Shown in pieces: positions 8,564 to 16,617 of a stretch of DNA of 64,000 nucleotides (position 1 is the first letter of the stretch; each line of letters begins with the position of its first letter). The notes beneath the pieces were generated by a model. The model saw only the letters and a list, made by a program, of their open reading frames with translations. It was not told the DNA's origin and did not search any database. A program made the translations under genes and the position numbers. This DNA is from Paraoerskovia sediminicola (GTDB lineage: Bacteria; Actinomycetota; Actinomycetes; Actinomycetales; Cellulomonadaceae): contig NZ_AP027729.1 in the NCBI RefSeq assembly GCF_030296575.1, forward strand, positions 1,178,001-1,242,000, in the 5' to 3' direction.

Positions 8564-8645
8564 GCCGAACCGGCGATCATCGTCTGCCGAACCGGGGATC
8601 CAGCTCGATCCGAGCCCTCGGATCACACACAACCACCGGTTCGGC
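8564..8645. repeat. 82-bp palindromic intergenic element, copy 2
   Basis: This copy has the same geometry as the element at 2533-2614: direct half-sites at 8564-8578 and 8586-8600 (offset 22 bp) and an inverted half-site at 8631-8645, total 82 bp, with an 8-nt loop starting gag. About three quarters of positions match copy 1; the ten outer bases gccgaaccgg and the stem-top gatcc/ggatc are kept, while the middle of the stem has diverged. It begins 14 bases after the stop of the LLM gene. Confidence 0.85.
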
Positions 8646-8659
8646 GGAAGGGGGACGGG

Positions 8660-9754
8660 TCAGAGCACCCGGGAGAGTGCATCGAGGGCCGCGATCCGGT
8701 CCCTACCTGTCGGCGTGCCGGTCGATCGGTCGGTCATCGTCACAGGCGACGAGTCCTGCCTACCTGTCGGCATGCCGACCGGGATGAGGACGGACGACGT
8801 CGCCCCGGCCTCCGCGATCTCGTCGATCCTCGCCCTGACACGCTCGGGCGTCCCGACGAGCGCCAGCTCGTCCACCCAGGCGTCGGGCAGTGCCGCCACG
8901 AACGCCTCGACCGACCCGCTCGCCTCCCGCAGCGCAGCGAGCTCGCCCGCGAAGGGCAGCGGCGCGACGTGCGCCGCGCAGTCCACGTCGCCGACGTGGG
9001 CCAGCAGGGGGCGGACGGCGTCCCTCGCCGCCGCGGCGTCGTCGTCCACCACCGCGAAGTTGTAGGCGACCAGGGACTGCGGACCCGGACCCTCGGCCCG
9101 CTGTCCGGAAGACTCCGCGTCCCCGACCGCCTCTCCGGCCGCCTCGGCGACGACCCCCGCCGCGGACCGCACGTACGCGGGCGCGGCCGGCTCGGCGAGG
9201 ACGACGCCGTCGGCGCTGCGCCCGGCGACGGCGAGCGACCGCGGTCCGCGCACACCGAGCAGGACCGGCGGCGCCGGCGGGAGGGGCGGCTCGAGCCCGA
9301 CCCCGTCCAGGTGCACGTAGCGGCCGTCGACGTTCGACGTCTCGCCCCGGAGCAGTCCTCGCAGCGCGTCGGTGTACTCCTCGAGGAGGCCCAGCGGGCT
9401 CGCGGGCCAGGCACCGACGTCCCGCATCCAGGAAGGCATCCCGTGACCGACGCCGGCGACGACCCGTCCCGGGAACATCTCCCCCATGGTCGCGATCTCC
9501 ATCGCGGCGAACGCCACGTTCCGGGCTCCGACGGGCAGGATCCCGATGCCGACCCGGATGCGCGACGTCACGGCGAGCACGGCCGCGGCCTGGGCGACGC
9601 CGCCGCGGAACCCCAGGTCCTCGACGACCCACAGCTCGGCGAAGCCCAGCTCCTCGGCGCGGCGCGCGAACGGCAGGACGTCCGCGACGGGCAGGTCGCG
9701 CGGCAGCATCACGCCGACCGGGTTCCGTAGTGCAGGGATCGGTCCGTGGCTCAT
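8660..9754 (-). CDS. LLM-class (luciferase-like) flavin-dependent oxidoreductase
   Basis: The 364-residue protein is a TIM-barrel member of the bacterial luciferase-like monooxygenase family, which includes FMN- and F420-dependent enzymes. Visible features are an early ADVLPFARRAEELGFAELWVVED, the GIGILPVGARN strand, a GVGHGMP loop and a late IDEIAEAGA segment. The ATG has a strong ggagga ribosome site. The last about 40 residues carry a GMPTG / GTPTG duplication encoded by two 19-bp near-identical repeats (8702-8720 and 8759-8777), an unusual tail for the family. Substrate and cofactor cannot be read from sequence. The gene ends just before the 82-bp element. Confidence 0.85.
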   Translation of the reverse strand: MSHGPIPALRNPVGVMLPRDLPVADVLPFARRAEELGFAELWVVEDLGFRGGVAQAAAVLAVTSRIRVGIGILPVGARNVAFAAMEIATMGEMFPGRVVAGVGHGMPSWMRDVGAWPASPLGLLEEYTDALRGLLRGETSNVDGRYVHLDGVGLEPPLPPAPPVLLGVRGPRSLAVAGRSADGVVLAEPAAPAYVRSAAGVVAEAAGEAVGDAESSGQRAEGPGPQSLVAYNFAVVDDDAAAARDAVRPLLAHVGDVDCAAHVAPLPFAGELAALREASGSVEAFVAALPDAWVDELALVGTPERVRARIDEIAEAGATSSVLIPVGMPTGRQDSSPVTMTDRSTGTPTGRDRIAALDALSRVL

Positions 9755-9877
9755 GCTCGTCCTCCGCTCGGCTCGTACCCTTCGACGGGTCCGCTGCTCA
9801 GAACGATAGGCGCCGCCCGGGCCCGCGTCGGGCAGGATGGTCCGCAGAGCCGCCCCGGCACGACCGAGAGGACCCCG

Positions 9878-12046
9878 ATGTCGACGCCCCCGCCGACGAG
9901 CACCCCCGCAGCGCCCACGGCTGCTGCCGCAGCGGGCGCGGACACCGCACCGCCCGGCCCGCGCGCCGCCCGCGCACGGACGGCGCTCGGGTTCCTGCTG
10001 ACGATCCCGTTCACCCTGTCGGTCGTCACGGTCATGCTCGTCCTGGGCGTCGCGACGACCGCCCTGTGGTCGCCGTTCGAGGACAGCGCCCTGTTCCCGC
10101 ACCTCGCGTACGGGGTGCCGTCGTTCGAGGCCGGGCGGTGGTGGACGCCGGTCACCGGCTCGTTCTTCGCCCTGGTTCCCTGGCAGTACGTCCCGGTCGC
10201 CGGCGGGTTCCTGCTGCTCGTCGGGTTCGCCGAACGGCGCCTCGGAACGTCGCGCACCGCCGTCGTGGCCGTCGCGTGCCAGCTCCTCGGTGTCCTCGTG
10301 ACCGCCGGTGTCGTCGCTGCGGGCGCCACCACGACGTGGACCTGGGCGACCGAGGCCGCCACCCAGCTCGACGCGGGGTTCAGCGCCGGGGCGGTCGGCG
10401 CCCTCACCGTCGCCGCGGCGACGCTCCGGCGCTCGTGGCGCGACCGCATCTGGATCGTCACGGGCCTCTACGTCGTGCTGTCGACGGTGTTCCTCGGTTC
10501 GCTGGCCGACGTCGAGCACCTCGTGGCCTTCGCCGCGGGTCTCGCCGTCGGCCCGTGGCTCGTCGGGCGACCGGCGGCGCTGCGGCTGCACCGCACGACG
10601 CGGCGCGAGCTGCGCTCCCTGGCCTCCGGGTTCTTCGTCGTGTCGGCCGTGATCCTTCTGCTCGCGTCGCTCAGCGCCCCCGCGACCGGGCCGCTCGGGG
10701 AGTTCGGCGGCCAGTCGCTCGCGACGAACGCCCCCGCGATCGTGCTCGACCTGGTGATCGCCGTCGGGCTGCGTCATGGACGGCGCACCTGGTGGCGGGT
10801 CGCGATGGTGCTGTCCGGGCTCGGTGTCGTGCTCAACGCCCTGGCTCTGCTCCTCGTCCTCGCCGCGCTCGACGGTGACGGCGCCCCGCTCGCTGCGCTC
10901 GGCCTCCTCCTCGACGTGGGCGCCGTGGTGATCCTGCTCGCCGGACGCCGCGGCTTCCGCAACCGCCGACGCAGCGGCATCAGCACACCTCCTGGTGCCG
11001 TGGCCCCCAGCCGGGAGAGCGCGCGCGAGCTGCTGACCTCGCTCGGTTCGCCGAGCCGCCTGTCGTGGATGTCCACGTGGGAGGAGAACTCGTGGTGGAG
11101 CCCCGCCACACCGCTCGGGGTCGTCACCTACCAGTCGTACCTCGGCACGGCGATCGGCCTGGGTGACCCGGTCGCCGGGTCTCCGGACGACCGGGCCTCG
11201 CTCGCCGTGGCCTTCATGGAGGCGGCGGACGACGCAGGCCTCACCCCGGCGTTCTTCTCGGCCGGGCCGGAGCTCGCGACCGTGGCCGACGTCTACGGGT
11301 GGACCCGCGTCCAGGTCGCCGAGGAGGCGGTGATCGACCTGCCCGACCTCGAGTTCCGGGGCAAGAAGTGGCAGGACGTGCGCACCGCCCTCAACAAGGG
11401 CAAGAAGCTCGGGATCACCCACCGCATGGTGACGCTCGCCGACGAGCCTCGGGAGATCCGGGCACAGGTCCGGGCCATCTCCGACGCCTGGGTGACCGAG
11501 GGCGGGCTCCCGGAGATGGGCTTCACGCTGGGCGGTGTCGACGAGGCGCTCGACCCGGCGGTGCGCGTGGGTCTGGCCGTCGGCGAGGACGGGACGGTCC
11601 ACGGCGTGACGAGCTGGCTACCGGTGCACGGCGTCGACGGCCGCGTGACGGGCTGGACCCTCGACCTCATGCGTCGGCGCCCGGACGACTCGTTCCGCAA
11701 CACGATGGAGTTCCTCATCGCGTCGGCGTGCGTGCAGCTCAAGGAGGAGGGCTACCTCGAGGTCTCGCTCTCCGGGGCTCCGCTGGCGGGCGGGCACGAG
11801 GACGACGGCTCAGCGACCGCGATCGACGCCGTCCTGCGCACCGTCGCCGACACCCTCGAGCCGCTCTACGGGTTCCAGTCGCTGCACAGCTTCAAGGCCA
11901 AGTTCCAGCCCCGGGGTGAACCCCTGTACCTGGTCGCCCGCGACGAGGCCGCGCTCCCGAAGATCGCGCTGGGACTCGGGCGGGCCTACCTGCCCGATGC
12001 CCGCATGCGGGACCTCGTCGCCGCGGTGCGGCAGAGCCGGGGCTGA
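9878..12046 (+). CDS. Rhomboid-like membrane domain fused to DUF2156 (MprF-type C-terminal) domain
   Basis: The 722-residue protein has an N-terminal membrane region (about 35-360) with around nine helices and a C-terminal soluble DUF2156 domain (about 385-715). The latter is the aminoacyl-transfer domain of lysylphosphatidylglycerol synthases, with landmarks YQSYLGTAIGLGDPV, FRGKKWQDVRTALNK and FKAKFQPRGEPLYLV. Unlike MprF, the first helices resemble a rhomboid fold: GRWWTPVTGSFF near 86-97, GFSAG with S169, and EHLVAFAAGLAVG with H214. The likely role is membrane lipid modification that lowers negative charge and resists cationic peptides. The ATG at 9878 follows gagagga. The gene ends convergently against the ABC permease gene with 5 bp between. 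Confidence 0.8.
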   Translation: MSTPPPTSTPAAPTAAAAAGADTAPPGPRAARARTALGFLLTIPFTLSVVTVMLVLGVATTALWSPFEDSALFPHLAYGVPSFEAGRWWTPVTGSFFALVPWQYVPVAGGFLLLVGFAERRLGTSRTAVVAVACQLLGVLVTAGVVAAGATTTWTWATEAATQLDAGFSAGAVGALTVAAATLRRSWRDRIWIVTGLYVVLSTVFLGSLADVEHLVAFAAGLAVGPWLVGRPAALRLHRTTRRELRSLASGFFVVSAVILLLASLSAPATGPLGEFGGQSLATNAPAIVLDLVIAVGLRHGRRTWWRVAMVLSGLGVVLNALALLLVLAALDGDGAPLAALGLLLDVGAVVILLAGRRGFRNRRRSGISTPPGAVAPSRESARELLTSLGSPSRLSWMSTWEENSWWSPATPLGVVTYQSYLGTAIGLGDPVAGSPDDRASLAVAFMEAADDAGLTPAFFSAGPELATVADVYGWTRVQVAEEAVIDLPDLEFRGKKWQDVRTALNKGKKLGITHRMVTLADEPREIRAQVRAISDAWVTEGGLPEMGFTLGGVDEALDPAVRVGLAVGEDGTVHGVTSWLPVHGVDGRVTGWTLDLMRRRPDDSFRNTMEFLIASACVQLKEEGYLEVSLSGAPLAGGHEDDGSATAIDAVLRTVADTLEPLYGFQSLHSFKAKFQPRGEPLYLVARDEAALPKIALGLGRAYLPDARMRDLVAAVRQSRG

Positions 12047-12051
12047 GGCGC

Positions 12052-12861
12052 TCAGGCGTCGCGACGACGCAGCGAGAGGACCCCGGCGAGCGGCGGGACG
12101 ACGCCCCAGAGGACGATGACGAGGATCGAGACCGCTACCGGGAGCGAGCTCCCGCCCAGCGGTTGCTGCCCCATGAGCGCGGGCCCGGCGCTCGCCGGCA
12201 GGAGCTCTCGGATCGTCACGATCACGTCGACGGAGAACGCGGCCAGGATGACGGGGAGGACGGGAGCGAGCGCGACGACGGTCGTCACCGCGGCACCTGC
12301 GCTCCGCATGAGGACGCCGAATCCGAGTCCCATCGTCGAGATCAGGGCCATGAACACCGGGCCGCCGAGGAACAGCCAGAGATACAGCGGGTCGGCGAGG
12401 TCCATCGTCGTGCCCGAGCCCGAGTACCGCACGAGGGAGAACGCCCACGCGCCGACGAGGCCGACGATCGTCAGGACGACGGAGATCCCGACGACCACGA
12501 CCGCCTTGGCGGTGACGAAGAGCGAGCGCCGCGGGACGGCGGTGAGCGAGACCCGCACGAGCCCCGTCGCCCACTCGGACGTCGCCGAGAGCGCGGCGAG
12601 GACGGCCAGGACCGCCTGCGCGACGAACAGCCCCGCGGCGAGGCGCGTGGCGAGGTCCTCCTGGGTGACCACGGCCGGGTCGGCACCCGCCGACGACGAC
12701 GCGCCCATCCCGACGGTGATCGCGAGGAACGCGAGCGCGAGCCAGGGCGTGATGCGCATCGTGCGGATCTTGATCCACTCGCCGCGCACGGCGTGACCGA
12801 AGGTCAGGGCCCACCCGGTGGTGTCGGCGGTCGGGTACCCGGACGTCGTGGTGGCGCTCAT
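12052..12861 (-). CDS. ABC-2 type exporter permease
   Basis: The 269-residue protein has about six membrane helices and a cytosolic N-terminus (HAVRGEWIKIRTMR) typical of ABC-2 permeases that pair with a separate ATPase to export drugs, lipids or peptides. Its ATG overlaps the stop of the upstream ATPase gene (ATGA, 12858-12861), so the pair forms one transporter operon on the minus strand. Substrate is unknown. Confidence 0.85.
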   Translation of the reverse strand: MSATTTSGYPTADTTGWALTFGHAVRGEWIKIRTMRITPWLALAFLAITVGMGASSSAGADPAVVTQEDLATRLAAGLFVAQAVLAVLAALSATSEWATGLVRVSLTAVPRRSLFVTAKAVVVVGISVVLTIVGLVGAWAFSLVRYSGSGTTMDLADPLYLWLFLGGPVFMALISTMGLGFGVLMRSAGAAVTTVVALAPVLPVILAAFSVDVIVTIRELLPASAGPALMGQQPLGGSSLPVAVSILVIVLWGVVPPLAGVLSLRRRDA

Positions 12862-13790
12862 GCCACGTCTCCCTCGGTCGTGCTGGTGTGTCCGGTCGTG
12901 TACTCGACCGAGTCGGCCGTGAGCTGCATGTAGGCGGCCTCGAGGGTCGAGCCCTCGGCGACGAGCTCCTGCAGCTCGACCCCGCCGGCCGCGGCGCACG
13001 CGCCGACCGCGGCGACGTCGAGCCCGGTGACCCGCAGGACGTTCGGTTCGGGGCGGGTCGCCTCGCCGCCCTTCTCGGCCAGGAGCCCGGCGAACCGTTC
13101 GGCGTCCGGGGTCCGGACGCGCACCGAGGTTCCCGAGGCACCGGCGACGAACTCGTCGGTGGTGGCGTCGGCGAGGATCCGGCCGCGGCCGATGACGATC
13201 ACCCGGTCGGCGGTGAGCGCGACCTCGCTCATGAGGTGGCTCGAGAGGAACACGGTGCGCCCCTGGGCTGCGAGGTCCTTGGCGAGGGTGCGCACCCAGA
13301 GCACCCCGTCGGGGTCGAGGCCGTTGACCGGCTCGTCCAGGATGAGTGTCTTGGGGTCCCCCAGGAGCGCCGTGGCGATGCCGAGCCGCTGCCCCATGCC
13401 GAGCGAGAAGCCCCCGACGCGCTTGCGGCGGACCGAGCTGAGGCCCGTGACCTCGATGACCTCGTCGACGCGCGTGCTCGGGATGCCGTGCGTGGCGGCC
13501 AGCATGCGGAGGTGGTCGCGTGCGGACCGTCCCGGTGCAGCAGCCTTCGCGTCGAGAAGTGCTCCGACCTCGGTCAGCGGGGACGCGTGCTCGGCGAAGG
13601 GACGCCCGTTCACGGTGGCCGTGCCGGCGTCCGGCCGGTCGAGACCCATGATCATGCGCATCGTCGTGGACTTGCCGGCACCGTTGGGGCCGAGGAAGCC
13701 CGTGACCGAACCTTCGTGGACGGTGAAGGTGATGTCGTCGACGGCCTTCGTCGACCCGTAGGACTTGCTCAGTCCGCGGACCTCGATCAT
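12858..13790 (-). CDS. ABC transporter ATP-binding protein (export type)
   Basis: This 310-residue ATPase has Walker A GPNGAGKST (34-42), a signature region FSLGMGQR, Walker B LILDEPVNGLDPDG and a switch histidine in SSHLMSE. The C-terminal about 90 residues form the extra domain seen in BcrA/DrrA-type exporters of antibiotics. It is the first gene of a two-gene unit and is translationally coupled to the permease. A TATAGT hexamer about 160 bp upstream (13947-13952, minus strand) could be its -10 box. Confidence 0.9.
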   Translation of the reverse strand: MIEVRGLSKSYGSTKAVDDITFTVHEGSVTGFLGPNGAGKSTTMRMIMGLDRPDAGTATVNGRPFAEHASPLTEVGALLDAKAAAPGRSARDHLRMLAATHGIPSTRVDEVIEVTGLSSVRRKRVGGFSLGMGQRLGIATALLGDPKTLILDEPVNGLDPDGVLWVRTLAKDLAAQGRTVFLSSHLMSEVALTADRVIVIGRGRILADATTDEFVAGASGTSVRVRTPDAERFAGLLAEKGGEATRPEPNVLRVTGLDVAAVGACAAAGGVELQELVAEGSTLEAAYMQLTADSVEYTTGHTSTTEGDVA

Positions 13791-13946
13791 GAGGACGCCC
13801 CCGACGTCCGAGGCTCGGAGCTGCTGTGCTGGACCACGGTGGGCGTGGCGCGGGGCCGGTAGGGCATGGTGGGCTCTATCTCTCGCGTCGAGCGGCGGGT
13901 GCCGCGGCCTCGCCTGCCCCTTCGCAGGTCCACCACGGTTGCGAGC

Positions 13947-13952
13947 ACTATA
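13947..13952 (-). promoter_or_regulatory. Possible -10 box for the ABC exporter pair
   Basis: TATAGT on the minus strand stands out in an otherwise GC-rich spacer (13791-13996) upstream of the ATPase gene. No clear -35 was found, and the distance to the start codon is long. Confidence 0.3.
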
Positions 13953-13996
13953 GCGGCGGCGCCGCGCGGACCGGATCATGCCCCGGAGGCGCGCCG

Positions 13997-15205
13997 TCAG
14001 CTCCGCGACAGCAGTGTCAGCACCTCGGCGTGGCCGGTCTGCGGGAACATGTCGAACAGCCGCGCGCGCACCGGCCGCAGCGACGGCATCGCGTCCAGGT
14101 CCTTCGCCAGCGACGCCGGGTTGCAGCTCGAGTAGACGACGTGTCGGACGCCGGAGCCCTCCAGCCAGGCGGCCAGGTCCGGGCCCACGCCGCGCCGGGG
14201 CGGGTTGACGACCACGAGGTCGGGGACGTCGTCCGACGCCAGGGCGAACGCCGTCGCGTCTCCCGCCTCGAAACGGACGTCGGCGAGATCCGCGTCGCGC
14301 GCCGTGAGGCGGGCGCTCGCCACCGCCTCCGTGCTGATCTCCACGCCCAGCACGTCCACCGGCGAGGGCCCCTCGGCGCCCGCCACGTGCAGCGCGAACC
14401 CGCCGACCCCGCAGTACAGGTCCCAGACCGAGGCCGGGGCGACCTCGCCGACCCAGGCCGTCGCCTGCCGATACAGCGCTGCCGCGACCTCGGTGTTCGT
14501 CTGGAAGAAGCTCTGCGGCCGCAGGTGGAGGTCGAGGCCGTTCACGCGCATGCGCAGCGAGGCCTCGGCGCCCGGGAGCGCGCCCCCGTGGACGGGGTCG
14601 CCGCCCGCGTCGGCGGTGCCCGTGAGCAGGATCTCCCGCTCCCCCTCGACGACGGCCCGGTGCCCCGGGAGCAGGTTCACGGAGCAGACGGCGAGGCGCA
14701 GGCCGAGCCCTCCCACCCGCGAGACGTCGTCGGCGAGTCCCGGCAGGTGCTTGCGGATGCGCGCGACGGGCTCCTGCGAGCGCAGGACGAACCGGACCAT
14801 GAGGTCGCCGTCGGGCGACTCGGTGACGAGGACGTTCTTGAGCTCACCTCGCCGCGCGGGCACGTCGTACGGCTCGATCCCGGCGCGGGTGACGAACGCC
14901 GCGAGGGCAGGGAGCACGGCGTGGATCCCGGGCGTGTAGAGGCCGCAGCCGCGCAGGTCGACGCCGCGCCCGTCGCTGTCGAGGATGCCCAGGGTCGGCT
15001 CCGCCGCCGTGCCGGCGACGACCATCTTGGCCTTGTTGCGGAACCCCTGCTCGCGGCTCGGCTGCGGCGGGAGCCAGGTCAGGCCGGGGCGCTCGCCGAG
15101 CGCGGCCCGCGCGGCCTCGTCCTTGTCGGCGAGCTGGGCGGCGTACGGCCGACCCATGAGGGTGCACGACCGGCACCGCCACGCGTCGAAGTAGTCGCAC
15201 TGCAC
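13997..15205 (-). CDS. rlmC: 23S rRNA (uracil-747-C5)-methyltransferase RlmC
   Basis: The 402-residue protein is an RlmC/RumB-type RNA methyltransferase. Four cysteines typical of the [4Fe-4S] cluster are at C3, C11, C14 and C87. The SAM-binding motif is VWDLYCGVGGFALH, the catalytic motif is VVNPPRRG, and the nucleophile lies in YSSCNPASLAKDL. It methylates C5 of a 23S rRNA uridine. The very short N-terminus (cysteine at residue 3, no TRAM domain) matches RlmC rather than RlmD. The gene starts 9 bp after the AI-2E family gene and is likely co-transcribed with it. Confidence 0.92.
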   Translation of the reverse strand: MQCDYFDAWRCRSCTLMGRPYAAQLADKDEAARAALGERPGLTWLPPQPSREQGFRNKAKMVVAGTAAEPTLGILDSDGRGVDLRGCGLYTPGIHAVLPALAAFVTRAGIEPYDVPARRGELKNVLVTESPDGDLMVRFVLRSQEPVARIRKHLPGLADDVSRVGGLGLRLAVCSVNLLPGHRAVVEGEREILLTGTADAGGDPVHGGALPGAEASLRMRVNGLDLHLRPQSFFQTNTEVAAALYRQATAWVGEVAPASVWDLYCGVGGFALHVAGAEGPSPVDVLGVEISTEAVASARLTARDADLADVRFEAGDATAFALASDDVPDLVVVNPPRRGVGPDLAAWLEGSGVRHVVYSSCNPASLAKDLDAMPSLRPVRARLFDMFPQTGHAEVLTLLSRS

Positions 15206-15214
15206 CCCTGGAGC

Positions 15215-16444
15215 CTACGGCCGGGCGGCGGAGCTCTCCTCGGCCTCGGTCCCGGCCTCGGTCCCAGCCTCGGTCCCAGCACCGCCCGCGCCCTCGGCCC
15301 CTGCCGCGCCCTCGGCAGTCGACGCCCCTGCGCCGGCCCCCGGCTGACCGGGGGCACCCTCGAGCACCACGGCGTCGTCGGCCGGTCCTGCCTCCGTGTC
15401 CCCCGACAGCCAGCGCAACCACCCTGCCTTCGGGTCCGGCTCGAGCACCAGCGTGCGGACCAGCAGGGTGAGCGGGATCGCGAGGATCGCGCCGAGCGGC
15501 CCGATGATGAACGTCCAGAACACGACCGACATGAAGCTGAGCGTCAGGCTCAGGCTCACCGTGTCGGCGACGAACTTGGGCTGGACGAGCACCTGCAGCA
15601 CCACGTTCACGACGCAGTACACCGCGACCACTGCGAGCGCGAGCTGCCAGCCACCGACGACGAGCGCCATCACGGCGGGCGGCACGAGGCCGAGGATGAA
15701 GCCGATGTTCGGGACGAAGTTCGTGACGAACGCGAGGATCCCCCACACCACGGGAGCGGGCACCCCGAGCGCCCACAGCGCGAAGCCGTCGATGATCGCC
15801 ACGATCGCCCCGAACGACGCGTTGACCACGAAGTAGCGACGGACGCCGGTGTTGTAGGCGGTGGCGCGCGCGATGACCGGGCCGTGGGTCGTGCCGAACC
15901 GCTCGCCCGCGCGGCCGTAGCGGGCCGCGTCGGCCGCCATGAAGATGGCGTACCCGAGGACGAAGAAGAAGGCGCTCGCGATCGACATGACGATCCCGCT
16001 CACGGAGCCGGCGAGGGACAGGAGCCGTGACGGGTCGAAGAACGACGAGACGGTCTCCCCGATGTCGCCCTCGACACCGAACTGGTTGAGCAGGTCACCG
16101 AGCTGGTTCGCGGTCTGCTCGAGCTCGGGGACGTAGTCGCTGACGAGGACCCCGAAGCGGACGCCGGCGTAGACGAGCATCGCGAGCAGGGCGGCGAGGA
16201 TCAGGTAGGCCGCGACGATGACCGTCGTCGTGGCCGCCCAGCCCGGCCAGCCGCGAGCCTCGAGCGGGGCGCGCAGGGGCATCACGATGATGACGATCAC
16301 GGCGGCCAGCAGCAGCGGGCCGAGGATCCCCGCCGCGACGTGCAGGCCGGCGAGCACGATCACCGACGACGCGAGGGTGAGCAGCATCTTGGTCGAGGGG
16401 CCCAGCCCCTGCGAGGTCGGGACGGGCCCGGCGGTCGAGCTCAT
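15215..16444 (-). CDS. AI-2E family transporter (PerM-like permease)
   Basis: This 409-residue membrane protein belongs to the AI-2E/YdiK/PerM family, with about eight helices and the central extracytoplasmic-helix region (VPELEQTANQLGDLL). The conserved FVTNFVPNIGFILGLVPP loop and the IIGPLGAILAIPLT terminal helix are clear. Some relatives export autoinducer-2 or sodium; the substrate here is unknown. The last about 50 residues are a low-complexity Ala/Gly/Glu tail with three tandem GTEA units, encoded by a 12-13-bp DNA repeat at 15240-15280. The ribosome site ggag precedes the ATG. Confidence 0.85.
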   Translation of the reverse strand: MSSTAGPVPTSQGLGPSTKMLLTLASSVIVLAGLHVAAGILGPLLLAAVIVIIVMPLRAPLEARGWPGWAATTTVIVAAYLILAALLAMLVYAGVRFGVLVSDYVPELEQTANQLGDLLNQFGVEGDIGETVSSFFDPSRLLSLAGSVSGIVMSIASAFFFVLGYAIFMAADAARYGRAGERFGTTHGPVIARATAYNTGVRRYFVVNASFGAIVAIIDGFALWALGVPAPVVWGILAFVTNFVPNIGFILGLVPPAVMALVVGGWQLALAVVAVYCVVNVVLQVLVQPKFVADTVSLSLTLSFMSVVFWTFIIGPLGAILAIPLTLLVRTLVLEPDPKAGWLRWLSGDTEAGPADDAVVLEGAPGQPGAGAGASTAEGAAGAEGAGGAGTEAGTEAGTEAEESSAARP

Positions 16445-16559
16445 GGTGGTGCTCCAGGTGTGGAGGGACGGATGCGTCGCGGGACATCATCCCTGAGATC
16501 GGCGCGTCGCGCGCAGGGCGCGGCGACGATGGACAGCACCACCGGGCAGGTCTACGCTG

Positions 16560-16575
16560 ATCATCAACTGATGAT
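16560..16575. promoter_or_regulatory. Probable TetR operator before the ABC-2 operon
   Basis: A perfect palindrome atcatca-ac-tgatgat lies 42 bp upstream of the permease start, in an AT-rich patch unlike its surroundings. TetR proteins bind such 14-16-bp inverted repeats, and a TetR gene sits at the far end of this operon, convergent with the last ATPase. Pairing the two is inference. Confidence 0.65.
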
Positions 16576-16617
16576 TTAGCGGTCGCACTCACCGGCCGCA
16601 GGCGGAGGAGGCCACCC

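Noticed and set aside
8702..8777. A 19-bp direct repeat considered as an attachment or transposon target site
   Set aside because: Both copies lie in the reading frame at the end of the LLM gene and encode GMPTG/GTPTG; no integrase or mobile gene is nearby.
8660..11602. A 980-codon minus-strand frame including the LLM gene
   Set aside because: Only the last 364 codons look like a protein; the upstream part is antisense to the rhomboid-like/DUF2156 gene, and a strong ribosome site marks the true start at 9754.
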